Of a stretch of DNA of 64,000 nucleotides, positions 25,416 to 38,228 are shown piece after piece. The position numbers and the translations under genes were made by a program. Below the pieces are notes generated by a model, which ran no database searches, had not been told where the DNA came from, and saw only the letters and a list, made by a program, of their open reading frames with translations. This DNA is from Peromyscus leucopus. Taxonomy: Eukaryota > Chordata > Mammalia > Rodentia > Cricetidae. Numbering within the stretch: position 1 is the first letter of the stretch; the number at the start of each line of letters is the position of its first letter. The DNA lies in contig NC_051069.1 of NCBI RefSeq assembly GCF_004664715.2, forward strand, positions 78,638,647 through 78,702,646, read 5' to 3'.

Positions 25416-28400
25416 TCATCAAGGTTGGCAGGAAGAGCAGATGTTGAAACATGGTAGACCCTGGCCCAGATGTAAAAAGGCTAGAGAACAGCCCAGACTG
25501 AGGCAGACAGCTCACAGTTGTGTGCCCCTACAGAGAAGACCTTGACCCTGGGAACTTATTCTTTCCAGTAAATGGCTCTCAAGAGTTCCGGGGCCTAGCA
25601 TGTGTGGTGCCCTGGATTTGATCCTCAGCACCAAAAAGAGAAAAGAAAAGGAGAGTTGAATATCAGTAATAAAATACCTGGGATTTACTTTCATACCAGG
25701 GAGCTGTAAACCAAACTGAACGTTCAGCCCAGTCCAGGAAGTTTCAGAGGTTAATGTCGCTTGTCCCAGGTGTTAGCGGAAGGGCTGCTTTGTGAGACCC
25801 CCATCTCACCCTGGCACAGCTGCCTCCCTGCTAGGAGACTTAGCTGAGTCCCAGCTCAGAACCCATTGGTGCGGTGAGGGCAGAGGACGTACTACTCGGC
25901 ACCTCCGGCTCTGAATCAAGAATCTGTGTGCCTGTAAATTACTTGTGCGTGTCAGATCCTCCGTTCTCCACTGTTTGAAATAGTGACTCTCGCCTAGCCA
26001 AAAATCATAAAATACTATTCTAAAAGGAGCAACCAGTGGCTTGGCACCCTCCTGGAACCTCTACTGGCATCTAAGTCAGGGACCGGAGAGCCTTACCCAG
26101 CTCACAAGCACCCACACTCACTCTGCTAACTTCATGTTTTGTCACTGGAAAAGCCAAAGGAACTGCCCAGGACATAGACCACTTGGATTTTAAGATCGGG
26201 GTGGAGCCAAAGGATTCCCCGCCCTTCACAGTCATCTTGGTGGCCTCATCCAGGCAAGAGAAGGCAGCGTGGACCAGTGACATCAGCCAGGTGAGTAGCA
26301 CTGCCTGTTCCTCAGAGCACATTGTCCCTTCATGTTTGACCTGGTGAGGGACCTAGATGGACAGTGTACAGGGGCATTGTTCTATTAGAGAAGACCAGAA
26401 CCCTCCAGGTTCATGGTCCCAGCCCAGGCTGAGTCAGCCAATGCATACCATTTGCTGTGTGGATTTAAACCCTTTAGACTGCTAGGCTGTGCTTCCCGCT
26501 CCCCAGACCTGTGAATGGCAAGGGTGTCTGCACTTCAGTCTGATCTCTGAGTGCTTATATGCACACACACAAAAATGTCTTGGTGCTACCATCCAAGAAT
26601 GTTAGATACAGCAGACCTTGAAGAGAGAGCTCCACAGTCCTGAGACACTGGGGCGCCTACTCCAGAGAACCAGGGCAGCAGCCTCCTGAAGTCCAAGCCA
26701 GCATTCATATTACCAGAGAAGGATGGAGTTTTGTCCTTTGCAAGCAGTGGAGTCGTCCCCCGCACCTCACTCCCATTTAACCATTACGCAGAAAGCATTG
26801 GCTTCCCCTGGAAAGTCAGTAGCCCAAGGCCTTTGGGCACTAGGAGTACAAGAGGTGAGACGTTGAATGAGTAACAGGGCTCTCGGCAGCTCCTGAGAGC
26901 TTGTGCTCCAGAAGACAAAGGGCAGTCACATAAAGGCAGGAGCCAGGTCCCATCCCGGGGTGTCTGCCTGTGGCCATGCTCTCTGCAGGGCTGTGGGGTC
27001 ACGTCAGGAGAGCCACTGGCAGCAGAAAAGGACAGCTATGGCTGGCTTTTGTCCCTGTGCCTCAAGGACTTAGAGAGGGCAGGGGACCCAGTGTGCCTAG
27101 AGGGCCTCCCTCACCAGCTCCCTACCTTCTTACCTCTGTGCCCTGCTTCAAAGCAGGGTTTGAGCTCCAGCACTGGAGGAAAAAAAAGAAGCGTTGAAAG
27201 AATCTTCCAGATGAAGATCGATAGTAAAGTTCCAAGGATTTGCTTTCATATTGTGGAACTCTAAAAGGAACTGAACACCCAGGCAGTCCATAATAGTTAG
27301 ATAGCAACATTTCGTGGTCCAGGGGACATCAGGTGGCTAGGCCTTCTGGCAACCTGCCCCTCTAGAATCCACAGAGAACCAAGGCAACATGGGATTTTGC
27401 ATAATGTAAATCTATTCTTTTGAGTTTTACCCACCCATCCCCCCAAAAAAGAAAAAAAAAAAAAACCAGCATGCCCTGGAGAAAATGGAGAGATCAAACC
27501 CAGCTTTTTCCTGTCCCCAGTGAGCCATAGTCATCAAAGGTGCTGGCTGTTCCCCTAAAGGGAACTACAGAGATCATTGCCCTCTAAGCAACATCACTGA
27601 TGCCCGTGAGTACGGGTCACCCAGCCCCTTCCCTTCAGGAGCCATCCTGGCAGCTTCCTGAGGTCCTCTGCTGTCTCCACAGCACTCTGACTGGAGTTGC
27701 TGGCAGAATGAACGTGAAAGAGAGTCTCTGTGTGGTGGGGAAATCCGTCTGAAAAACACAAAGACGGAAAGCTTCCGCTGTGTCCTACCTCCTTTGGGGG
27801 TCTGGCTTTGACATAGAGACTGAGCCTGGAAGCACCTGCCACCCACTGCGCCAGCTTTCTGGCTTCCACTTCCCAGTGGCCTTAGCACCAGCCTCCACTA
27901 ACACACAGCCTCAAAGCCATAGATTCATGATATGCATGGAGCTCCCCAAATCCTTGATCCAGGAGACCCCCACAGCAGAAATGTTAAGCCCAGGACACAG
28001 GGCCAGAAGGTGAAAAGAGGCAGTCCCTCTCCCAAGACTAATTTTCTGTGTTTGGTTTGGTCTCTTTTTTGTTTGAAGATAGAGTCTCACTATGTAGCCC
28101 GGGCTGGTCTCAAACTTGTGATCCTCCTGCCTCAACCTCCTAAGTGCACTCCCCATGAGTAGATTGGAAATGTAGGAACCACCTCCAACATCAGAACATT
28201 GACACTGGGGGCAGGGCAGAGGACGCATGTACTGTACACACTCTGGTGCAGAGGCTCGCTAGGTAGCTTCCCAGGGAGCTCAGATCACTGTGGGGAAACC
28301 TCATTCTTGGCACTGGCCTCACAGGATGCAGCAGAGTGGCCAGAGTCTGATGCATCTCCTTGGCAAACACCCAGGTAAAGCAGGAGTCATCCAACCCATC

Positions 28401-31400
28401 TGGGCAGATAGGGAAACAGACTCAAGAAGGCCAACTCAGTCTCGCAAGGTCACTTGACTTCCAAAATTTGAATGATGCTTGCTGTGTTGGCCTTGGCCTT
28501 GCCTAGACAGTGCCCTTGAAGCCTGAGGACCCTGTCTGCAGGCTGAGAGAGCCCCAGTTGGGTCTGGGATCCAGTGTGGAGATGAATGAGTTCTGAGCCT
28601 GGGGGTCCCCTCTGTTTCCAGTGTGTGGACAATATCCGGTGCAATGGACTCATGATGAATGCCTTTGAAGAAAATTCCAAGGTCACTGTGCCACAGATGA
28701 TCAAGTAAGTGCCCTTTACCTGTCTGCACTCCAGACGCAAGCACTAATCAGAGATAGCCAGGACCTGAGCAGGTCCAGCCTCCAAGGCTCCAAAGATGCT
28801 GTGTTTTGTGATGGAGGCTTGGGATGTCTGTTTGAGGTTTTGAATGAATGTCTGTTCGGTCAGCTGCTTTGATGTAGCTCTTGTTGTGGTTGGTTGGCTT
28901 TGCACAATTTGGCTTTTTTAAATAAATCTTTATTTACACGTTGGTTGTTTTTTTACATTGGACTTTTAAAAATATAATATTAGGAATGAAAATTTCACAT
29001 ATTGTTTCTTAAGGATTTTTCTTCTAATTTCAAAATAAACACATAGAACATTTCAAAATACATCAAAAACCTAATTGCAGGATGCAGCTGCAGGGCAAAT
29101 GCTCCTATTTGAGCAGTCCCTCGGGACAAAGGGGATGGTGTCCTTTGGACACAGTTTTCCCAGCCCTGCCCCCATGCAGCACAGCTTCCATAATCCAACC
29201 TCCCCCTCCTTCCTTCCCCAACCCTGCAGCACCTTGGCTGTCTGGCTCCCATCTCAACCTGTGAATCCCAAGACTGATAATGTCACTGGATACCTCCCAG
29301 GACCCCACTCCCCACTGGCCTGTGTGTAGATGACTATGGCTGCTATATGATGTGAATCTCTGCTATTTCCAGTGAGTGCCCTGGGACAGTGCATCCCACA
29401 AGACTTAGTGTCTGAAGGATGCCAGACTCCTGTTGTTCACACTTTGCGCCAAGATAAAGGCAAGCACTCGATGAGCCTACTGTGTGCTGATGTTACATGT
29501 CTCCACAGTGAGAAATCACTCTGATCATTTAGAGATGAATGAAGGAAAAACTCTTTAATAATAGCATGTGATTGATTCTAATGCACAAAAGGGGACAAGC
29601 CTTCAACAGATATTTACCAGCCTTTATATGCCTTTGGCTCATTAATTCCCAATGCACTGTCATCCTTAAGTCTCTTTTAGGTCCCAATCGAAGGTTACAC
29701 TCTGAACAATTTAAACAAAGACAGGAGGCTGCAAGTCTGGCCTCTTGGGCAGTTGGGAGATTTACACAGCAATGATATTGCCACGATTATTTCTCAAGTC
29801 CACCAGTGCTGTTCTTTTTGAATAGTTGCTAACTGGGGTCATCTCTCTCATCTGGTAGAATTATGTTTTGTGGTGTACCGGGTCTTAATGACATTTGTCA
29901 CCTGTGTTACCCACTTGAGTTGCCCCTTAGAGGCATGGTCTTTGACAGGAGAATGCACCTAATGGCTGATTGTAAGTCAGGGGTGGCTTCATTGTCGTGG
30001 GAATAGAGCCTAATTGCAGATCAATCCTGGCGAACAAACATTGGCTGAAGTGTTTTCCCAGCAATGCTAAACTCGAATTATTTCTAGCAAGCCTGGGTAG
30101 TGTAACACTTACATTTGAGGTGTAAGGCACTGCGCCCTTAGTTAGCTTAATTCTACTTTGTGTGACTTAATGTCTCCTAAGCAAGTTTATTAGCAATTCC
30201 TTTATAGAATCAATTTTATTACTTGGAGTTTCTCCTCCATTTGGGGGGGGGGGGTCAGCAGAAACAGGTTTGGGGGCATCAGGTCCCTTAAACTTCTTTG
30301 AAACTGGTCAGGTATCATTCCCCTCACCACCGCATTGCTGAACGCCCAGAGGTGGTGGCGGGTGGGACCCGTAGGAAGAGCTGTTCAGTGAACCAAAGAG
30401 ACACACAGTGAAATGCCTCTGTGGGGAGTAAGGGGAGAGCCATAAGACAGCTTGTGTGGTACTGGAAGGGTGCGGGGGACGGATACAGGGCCGATTCACT
30501 GAGCACAGTCAAGCAAGGCTTCCTTGAAAAAGGAACCCAGAGCTGACATTGAGTGCCAGTTGCAGTTAAATAGAAAGGCATTCTGGGAAGAAGGAACAAT
30601 GTGAGTATTTGCACAAAGGCAAGACAGTGCAATGTGTTTGAGAAATGATGATTAATCTCATTGGGCGGCAGGGTTATGAGACTTGGAGTGCCATGCAGGC
30701 AGTAACCTGGGTGAGCTCTACTCTCCAGGTACCTGATCAGACCGATTATCCTCTAGGCCTTGGAGCAGACAGGCTCAGGGGCCAAATTCAGATGTGTCAC
30801 CCTAGGGTTTGGTGAGTCCATTTGAAACACAGAGGAAGAAGCAGGGATGGGAGTGGAGAAATGGAACAGGAAGTTAGGGGGGCTTATGGTCAAGTGCCAG
30901 CCCCACATTACCGAGTGACAGACTACTCTCCTGCCCTGCCTCCCCCCGTGTTGTGTCAACCTTCCCTGCTGCACAGACCAGAGTGAAAGTAAGATGAGCG
31001 AGCCCAACCTATAGAACGCACTTGGGTCTGTAGCGCACACTTGCCTTCTCTGAGATGTAAAAAGGCACACCTGCCTGACCATAGCTGAGCATGCCAGTTA
31101 GCCTCACCAACAGCTGTGAGGTTATCTGCATGTAGGCGTCATCAGTGGACGTCTGGCTTAAAACTTCATGAACATTGAACATCCCTGGTACCTCGTATAT
31201 CTTAAGTGTACCAAGAATATCGGGTGTCTCTGCGGTCCATTGTTCCTGTCCTGCCTTCAACAAGCTGTAGTTGATAAGTACATCTGCGGTGTCTCACGAG
31301 CTATTCCTCCACTTCATTTCACTTCTCGTTTCTCTGACCTTTTTATAGCACAGTCAGACTTTATTAACTAACACCGTGTGGTGAAAGATGGGGCTGCTGA

Positions 31401-34400
31401 GGTATGTGGGATCCAGTTAACAGTGTCGTGTCTGGCCAGCTGTTGGGTTTTATTCTGTAGGTGGTAGGGTTGGACCCCAAAGGTATCAACCCCACCCCCT
31501 TAAGGGCCACTCTGATAGAGCACTCGGGAGCAATGGTATCAGCTGGAAAAAGGCAAGGAGCTGAGCCGGGGACTTGGCGCCAGCATGTTTCTAGGATGTC
31601 CTGCAACAAAGCTGAGTTAGAAGGCCTTGCCTCTGTTTCTCTGAGATGGTCTCTTTTGAAGTGCTGTTATCTCTGGAGGCCATGTGGTTTAGTCTACACA
31701 CTATGGGTTGGACTCACTTACCCAGCTTCCCCTCTGGTCCACGCAGCAGGGAAGGTTGATGCAGCCAGTAATGGAGAAGCAGGACAGAAAGGCAGTGTGT
31801 AGCCAGTAATGAGGCTGCCATTTGTCCACATGCTACCCTAATCTACTGTTCCACTTCTCCACCTTCCGGATTCACCCTCCTGCTCATTTGGAGGCTCTTG
31901 GGAAAAGGCTATTTATTGATATTTCAAATCCCCGTATTTCCAGGGAAAGTATTTGGGAGTTGAACCTGGGGCCTCACACACACTTGGCAAGTACTCTACC
32001 GCCCAGTTGCACCACCAGCTCCCCAAACCCCAAAAAAAGTGCCTTAGAAATGGTACAAATGAGAAAATGAGTCCATATGTTCAGTTCCTTAGAGCTCTGT
32101 CCATATCCTTGAGTGGGAAACACCCTCTGCAGAGGCAGTGAATTCAGCCAATTCACTTAGAGCTTTCTGTATTCCATGTCCCATGCTCGGCCTCTTAAAT
32201 TGGTTCATTCATCCCACTCTCAAGGAAGCTTTGTGGAAGGCCTTGTTTCCAGCTCACAGATGAGGAGACTAAGAAGTGAAGAGTAGGCATTGTCTAGGAA
32301 ACGAGAGCAGAGCTGGCATCAAGCTGTGTCCTTCACACCGGCCCCAAGGATGCTCTTATGGTTGATTGTGGTATCCCCCATTACCTCATGTGTTTCAGCA
32401 CTAAGTGTCCCGCTGGTGACACTATTCTGAGAAATTGTAGAGCCTTCAAAAGGCTGAACCCAGTTGGAGGAAGTGAATCCCAAGAGGACAAAAGGGCTTG
32501 TGAGTTATAATAACCAGGCCCTGCTTCTGGGTTCATCCGGATGTAAGCTAGCTGCTGCACCACGCCTCATGCCCCGACCCTGTGGTGGACTGCCTGTATC
32601 AACCTCCTCCCTTGAGTCGCTGCTGCGTTATGTCACAACTGTGAGAAAAGTAAGCCTTACAGGTGTAAGCCTGTCCTCACCTCGGCAGTCAGTCCAGGCT
32701 GAACTCCTCTTTTCTGTGGGGGTTTTTGGCTCTGGGAGTTCATTATGATAAGATTTCCTTTCCATAAGAGCATATATTTATCTGTTCACCTATATACTCC
32801 TCTAGTAACATCCCACCAGAAACACAAAAGGGCTAAGACAGCTACTAGCTGCAAGTAAAAACAACGAATGAGATACAGCCATCAGTGTATAGGGAATACA
32901 GGCCAACAAAAATGAGGCAGGAAAATCAAGTGAAGACTGCATCTCACTCAGGTATCAAAGTTAAAAAAATATACAGGGGGAGGGGGCATCAAATTCAGCT
33001 ATTTGTTATATGGAGGGGCTTAAGTCCTTGATTGGTTCTCCATTTGGGACTGTTGCTGAGGACTTACCTATGAATATGTAGAGCCTGATCTGACTCAAAA
33101 GTATCTTTCTAGAAAGATTTCATAGTTCTTCCATTGAGTGTCCCAGGGATATCACATCTGTGACACCACTTCCCACTCTTAATCTGAAGAGCGTAGATCA
33201 CAGCATATTGTACTTCAAGACCAGGATCAGTAAGGCCTGCCATCCCCTTCTGCTGGAGGACAAGGTTTCTCCCTCACTGTCTTTCTCTGAAAGTTGTACC
33301 CTTCATGGACCCCAAGTTGACATGATGATGTCATCCAGCTTCCTGTTCAGTAGGCCAGGCTTCTGTGAAAAACCTAGGGACTAGTCTCCAAACTCCAGAG
33401 ACACCTCGAGGTGGCAAAAACTGGTTTCCCAGTTTCTCTTCACTTGGAATACTGGAATTTCCCAGTTATCTTTTTTTCCCACCCCATATTACCTTTCTTT
33501 CTTTCTTTCTTACTTTTTTTTTAAGATAGGGTCTCACTATATAGCCCTGACTGGTCTAGAACTTACTAGGTATACCAAGCTGGCTTTGAATTCAGAGAAA
33601 TCTGCCCCACTCTGCCTCCCAAGTACTGATGGTAAAGCATGTACCACCACACCTGGTCCTAAGTATTTTTTTAATTGAGACAAATTCATTTAAAAGTACA
33701 AGCCAGTAGATTTCAGTGTATTCACTATGTTGTACAGCTGACACCAGCTTCTACTTCTAAGCTACTCCCATCACCATTCACGGAAGAAAGGGATGGCATA
33801 CATGTGAACAGTCAGTCCCAAAGCACCCACCGAACACCCAACATCCACCAGATTAGTTCCTGTTACTGTGATTTGCCTGTTCTGTGCTTTCTTATCAATG
33901 GGACCATAGTGCACATGGGCCTGTTTCACTTAGCGTGATGTCTTCAAGGCTTATCCATGTTGTAGTATGTCAGTGCTTCATTTCTTCTCATGTGCACTGT
34001 GTTTCATTTGTCCATTCATCTGCTGATAGACATTTGTGGGTTGTTTCCGTTCTGCTCTATTATGAACAATGCCACTGTAAACATAAATGTGCATATTTTA
34101 TGTGAATAGAATTCTTGTGTGTTGGGAATTTGGAAGCACATTTTTACAAGTTTGTTGTATTTTTCCGATACTGTTGGGGGTTGGTGTATACTGGAGGATT
34201 TTAGGATCCTGGGGGAAAGAGTTACAGCTCTTTCTTGGTGTTATCCTTCTAAAGTTTCCCGTGCTCACTTAGTAAAACTCTTCCTGACTGGGAGGCGGGG
34301 GTTGACAAGGTGGCCTGGTGGTAGCCTCAGCCCTGGTCTAGTGAAGAGATACCATGGGCCCAAACACCCTTAGGCATGTGCCACCTCTTCCTCCCTGCTC

Positions 34401-34926
34401 AGCCTTCAGGCCCAATGCCTCCTTATATTGTGTTGATGGTGGCATCTGTACACATGTCACCTCTTCCTGCTCCCTCCCTCCACAGGTCCGATGCCTCCTT
34501 ATATTGTGATGATGTTGACATTCGCTTCAGCAAAACCATGAATTCTTGCAAAGTGCTGCAGATCCGGTACGCCAGTGTGGAGCGGCTGCTGGAGCGGCTG
34601 ACAGACCTTCGCTTCCTGAGTATCGACTTCCTCAACACCTTCTTGCACTCCTACCGTGTCTTCACCACCGCCGTGGTGGTCCTAGACAAGCTCATCACCA
34701 TCTACAAGAAACCCATCAGTGCCATCCCCGCCAGGTGCACGCACGGCCCTTGCCATCACCATCTACAGGAATCCCTGGGTTTTGAGAAGGTGGCTAAGTG
34801 GGTAAAGGCACCTGCTGCCAAGCCTGATGATCTAAGCTTGACTCCTGGAACCATCCCGGTGGGAGGAGAGAACTCACTCCTGCAAGATGTCCTCTGACTT
34901 CCACACTCACTCTATGACCTGAACAT

Positions 34927-34999
<73 letters not shown>

Positions 35000-37930
35000 C
35001 GGGCACACACTCACATACATACATTAACTACTTAATTAAAGGTGAAAAATATTTTCAAGGGAATCCCATCAGCACCATTCCCCACTAGTACGTGCACCCC
35101 CTCCCAAACCCACAGATCTTCCAGGCCAAAGAGATCCGTGGAGAAGAGGCTGTCCCAGAAGCGAGGAGGTGGTGGCACACACCATACCCAGACCACAGAA
35201 GGAGTACATTTTGAGTCTGTTTTTTATTTTTCCAAAGGAGACTGGACATGGGGGTACAAGGCTATAACCCCAAAGCTCTATAGCTGAGTGCCAAGAGCAG
35301 AAGCACAAGACCATCCAGAGCTGTACAACCTGTTAGAGGTCTACTTGGGAGGATGACATTCTCTAGGGAGGGGATCACTCTGCTCTCCCTCCCTTCCCCA
35401 AAGCCCGGAGGCCCTTGAGGTCTAGCCATCCATGCTGCTGCTTACTAAGCCTCTTTTACCTCCTCTGCCTTGCTCAGGGAAGCCAAGAGACATCCGTTGT
35501 TCTTCCTTCACTATACCCCTTTGGGAAACATAGGGCCCACCCTTTATAGAAAGATGGAAAGATGGAAGGGAGAGAGACAGGCAGGAAGGTTCTCCTGCTC
35601 TGTGTATACCCATCATGCTTTGAAGAGAGGTAGCCCTTCATGGTATGCTCAAGGTACATCCTTCAGTGGACAGAACCCTTTAGCCACCTTGGATTTGAGG
35701 CCATCTTTCATGCCTATGTCACTGAGGCTCAGTTCTCCAGTGCGCAAGCTAGGGTCCAGGAAAGCCAAGAGACTTTCCACAAGGCCCCTACAGCTCTGGC
35801 TGAGGTGGTCTTAAATGCAGGCCTGGCCTCGGGATTCCTGAGGCGCTGCACTTCCACCCCCTCGAAACCCAGTGGACTCGTGAAACCCCTCAGGTGCCAT
35901 GGTGTAGACACTGGGTTTAGAGCCAGAGGCATCAGATGAGTCACTGCCTGTCCCTGAGCCTCTGCTTCCTCGCCCACAAGCATCCCTTAGGACCACTGTG
36001 TGGACATGGGCAGAGCATGCAGGTGAGAGCAGCCTCCCGTGGATGGATGGAGGCTCTGCAAAGGCCTGCAGTCAGGAGGCTTAACACCACAGAAGAAGGC
36101 AGCATCAGATCACGCCACCACCAAACATCCAGCCTACTCAACCCCTACGGGTATAGACATTTGTCCCCAGGCCCTTTAATCCCAACCCTGTACAGGTTCC
36201 CACCCCCAGCATCAAGGATCATGCACAAAAGGGAGACACCGCCATCAGCCACCCTGAGCCTTATTGGAAGCAGGCCAGGTGGACAACACTACACCAACAG
36301 CTCTTTCTCCCCCTCCCCTCCCCTCCCCACAGGTCACTGGAGCTCCTGTTTGCCAGCGGCCAGAACAATAAGCTTCTGTACGGAGAACCCCCCAAGTCAC
36401 CTCGTGCCACCCGCAAGTTCTCCTCACCACCACCCTTGTCCATCAATACGTCGTCTCCAAGCCGCAGGCGGAAGCTGTCCCTCAACATCCCCATCATCAC
36501 AGGCGGCAAGGCGCTGGACCTGGCTGCATTCAGCTGCAGCTCCAATGGCTTCACCAGCATGCACTCACCCATGTCTCCCTTCAGCAAGTCCACACTGGAC
36601 ACCAGCAAGCTCTGTGTGACCAGCAGTTTCACCAAGAAGACTCCAGACGAGACCGATACAACTACAACCACAACTACAATGACGACCACAACCACCACCA
36701 TGACCCAGACCCCAACCCAGACCCCCACCCGGACCTCAAACCCAGCCTCAACCCCAACCTGGACCCCAACCCAGACCCCAACCCAGACCCCAATCCAGAC
36801 CCCAGCCCAGACCCCAGCTCAGACCCCAACCCAGACCCCAATCCGGACCCCAGCCCAGACCCCAACCCAGACCCCAACCCAGACCCCAATCCGGACCCCA
36901 GCCCAGACCCCAACCCAGACCCCAATCCGGACCCCAGCCCAGACCCCAACCCAGACCCCAATCCGGACCCCAGCCCAGACCCCAACCCAGACTCCAATCC
37001 GGACCCCAGCTCAGACCCCAACCCAGACTCCAATCCGGACCCCAACCCAGACCCCAATCTGGACCCCAGCCCAGACCCCAACCCAGACCCCAACCCGGAC
37101 CCCAACCCCAGCCCCAACCCCAACCCAGCCCTTAACCCAGCCCCAACCCCACCCCAGACACCAACCCAGACCCCAACCCCAGCTCTAACTCCATCTGCAA
37201 CTCCAGAGAAGCCTGAGGAGTCCTCAGCCCTTAGCAAGCAGAGTGAGTGGCTATGTGAACAGAACCACTCCATTAGCACTCATCACAGTGAGGCTGGGCT
37301 GGGCTTTCAAGGCCTCTGTTGTACAGGATGTAGGCCGTGCAGACTGGTAGCCATGTAGAGGGGATAGGTTGCCAAGGCAAGGACAGCATAAACTCCCATG
37401 ATATCATCACACTTTAGATGAGTCCAAATTCTCAGGTTTGTGCCTCCCCTCTCCTTGTCACACAGTAGCATCCTGCATCCTTGTATTCAAGTCATATCAT
37501 TAGCTCCTGCCCTCAGGATTCACAGTCTAGCTTGGGGACCGAACTGAACACTGAGCAGTGGACACCTGGTGCCCATTACATCTGAAAGGTGATAGAAGAG
37601 CACAGAGGATAGACCAGGGACACCATCAGGAAAGTTGGAGGATTACTAATGGACCCATTAGATTGGATGTTCACCAACAGAAAGGAAGAGCATTCCAGAC
37701 AAAAGTAATGGAGTGTAAAATGCTGAAGAATAAGGGAAGCATTGTAGGCTCTGGGAACAGCTCAGCACACCTGGAGCACCAAAGGTAGTGGCAGTGGCCC
37801 AAGATCCTGCTGGGGCAGCCAAGGTCTTCCTTCCCATCCACAGCCTCTCCTGGCCATTGTAGAAGGGTCCCATTTGGTTCTGTGTTAGTTCAGATCAGGC
37901 CATATGCTAGGAACCACCACCATAGTCTTG

Positions 37931-37989
<59 letters not shown>

Positions 37990-38179
37990 AATGTATGTCT
38001 GTGTGTCTGTCCATGTGTCTGTCTGTCTGTCTGTGGGTGTGTGTGCACATGTGTATATACACATGCTTGAGCTGATCACAAACCCCAGCATTTGAAAAGG
38101 AGGCAGAACTGGAAAGAAGAGAAGCCACACAAGGCTCCATCTCTAAAGGACATTCCCATGGTACATGCAACAAATAGGT

Positions 38180-38228
<49 letters not shown>

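Larger units (their letters stand above)
25335..26153 (+). other. Intron with CA repeat beside the donor
   Basis: Contains a perfect CA array (25370-25414) and an ID-like fragment (25584-25636). The 3' end has a good branch-point-like ctgctaac and a pyrimidine stretch before the acceptor ggaaaag at 26153. Confidence 0.8.
28705..34485 (+). other. Large intron with repeat-free core and old L1
   Basis: Holds an AT-rich stretch (28900-29060), a repeat-free TAAT-rich region (29510-30240), an antisense ID (31958-32023), an antisense B1 (33505-33658) and an old L1 piece (33690-34115). Its 3' end contains a tandem copy of the splice acceptor of the next exon (34375-34516). The stretch 30260-31900 shows nothing I can name. 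Confidence 0.8.
34735..36332 (+). other. Intron with duplicated exon edge, SINE and inverted-repeat arm
   Basis: The 5' part holds the donor duplication and SINE. The arm of a long inverted repeat lies at 35728-35994. The region 35110-35720 shows no recognised repeat. The 3' end is C/T-rich and leads into the acceptor cctccccacag. Confidence 0.85.

Noticed and set aside
26154..26172. Acceptor at 26169-26170 (cag|gacatag) for the PH exon
   Set aside because: It puts the known HLDFKI sequence out of frame; 26153 keeps it in frame.
37105..37190. Programmed -1 ribosomal frameshift that would restore the RASGRF1 frame
   Set aside because: A -1 shift is the right direction, but no X XXY YYZ slippery heptamer is visible in frame. 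An assembly or indel explanation is simpler.
36640..37240. Cryptic intron removing the TP repeat
   Set aside because: No GT dinucleotide is present between about 36640 and the real donor at 37243, so no donor is available.
36674..37279. 201-codon antisense open frame rich in Gly-Ser-Gly-Leu
   Set aside because: It is the mirror of the coding minisatellite. All frames of a 12-bp repeat without stop codons stay open, and there is no start context or homology beyond the tract.
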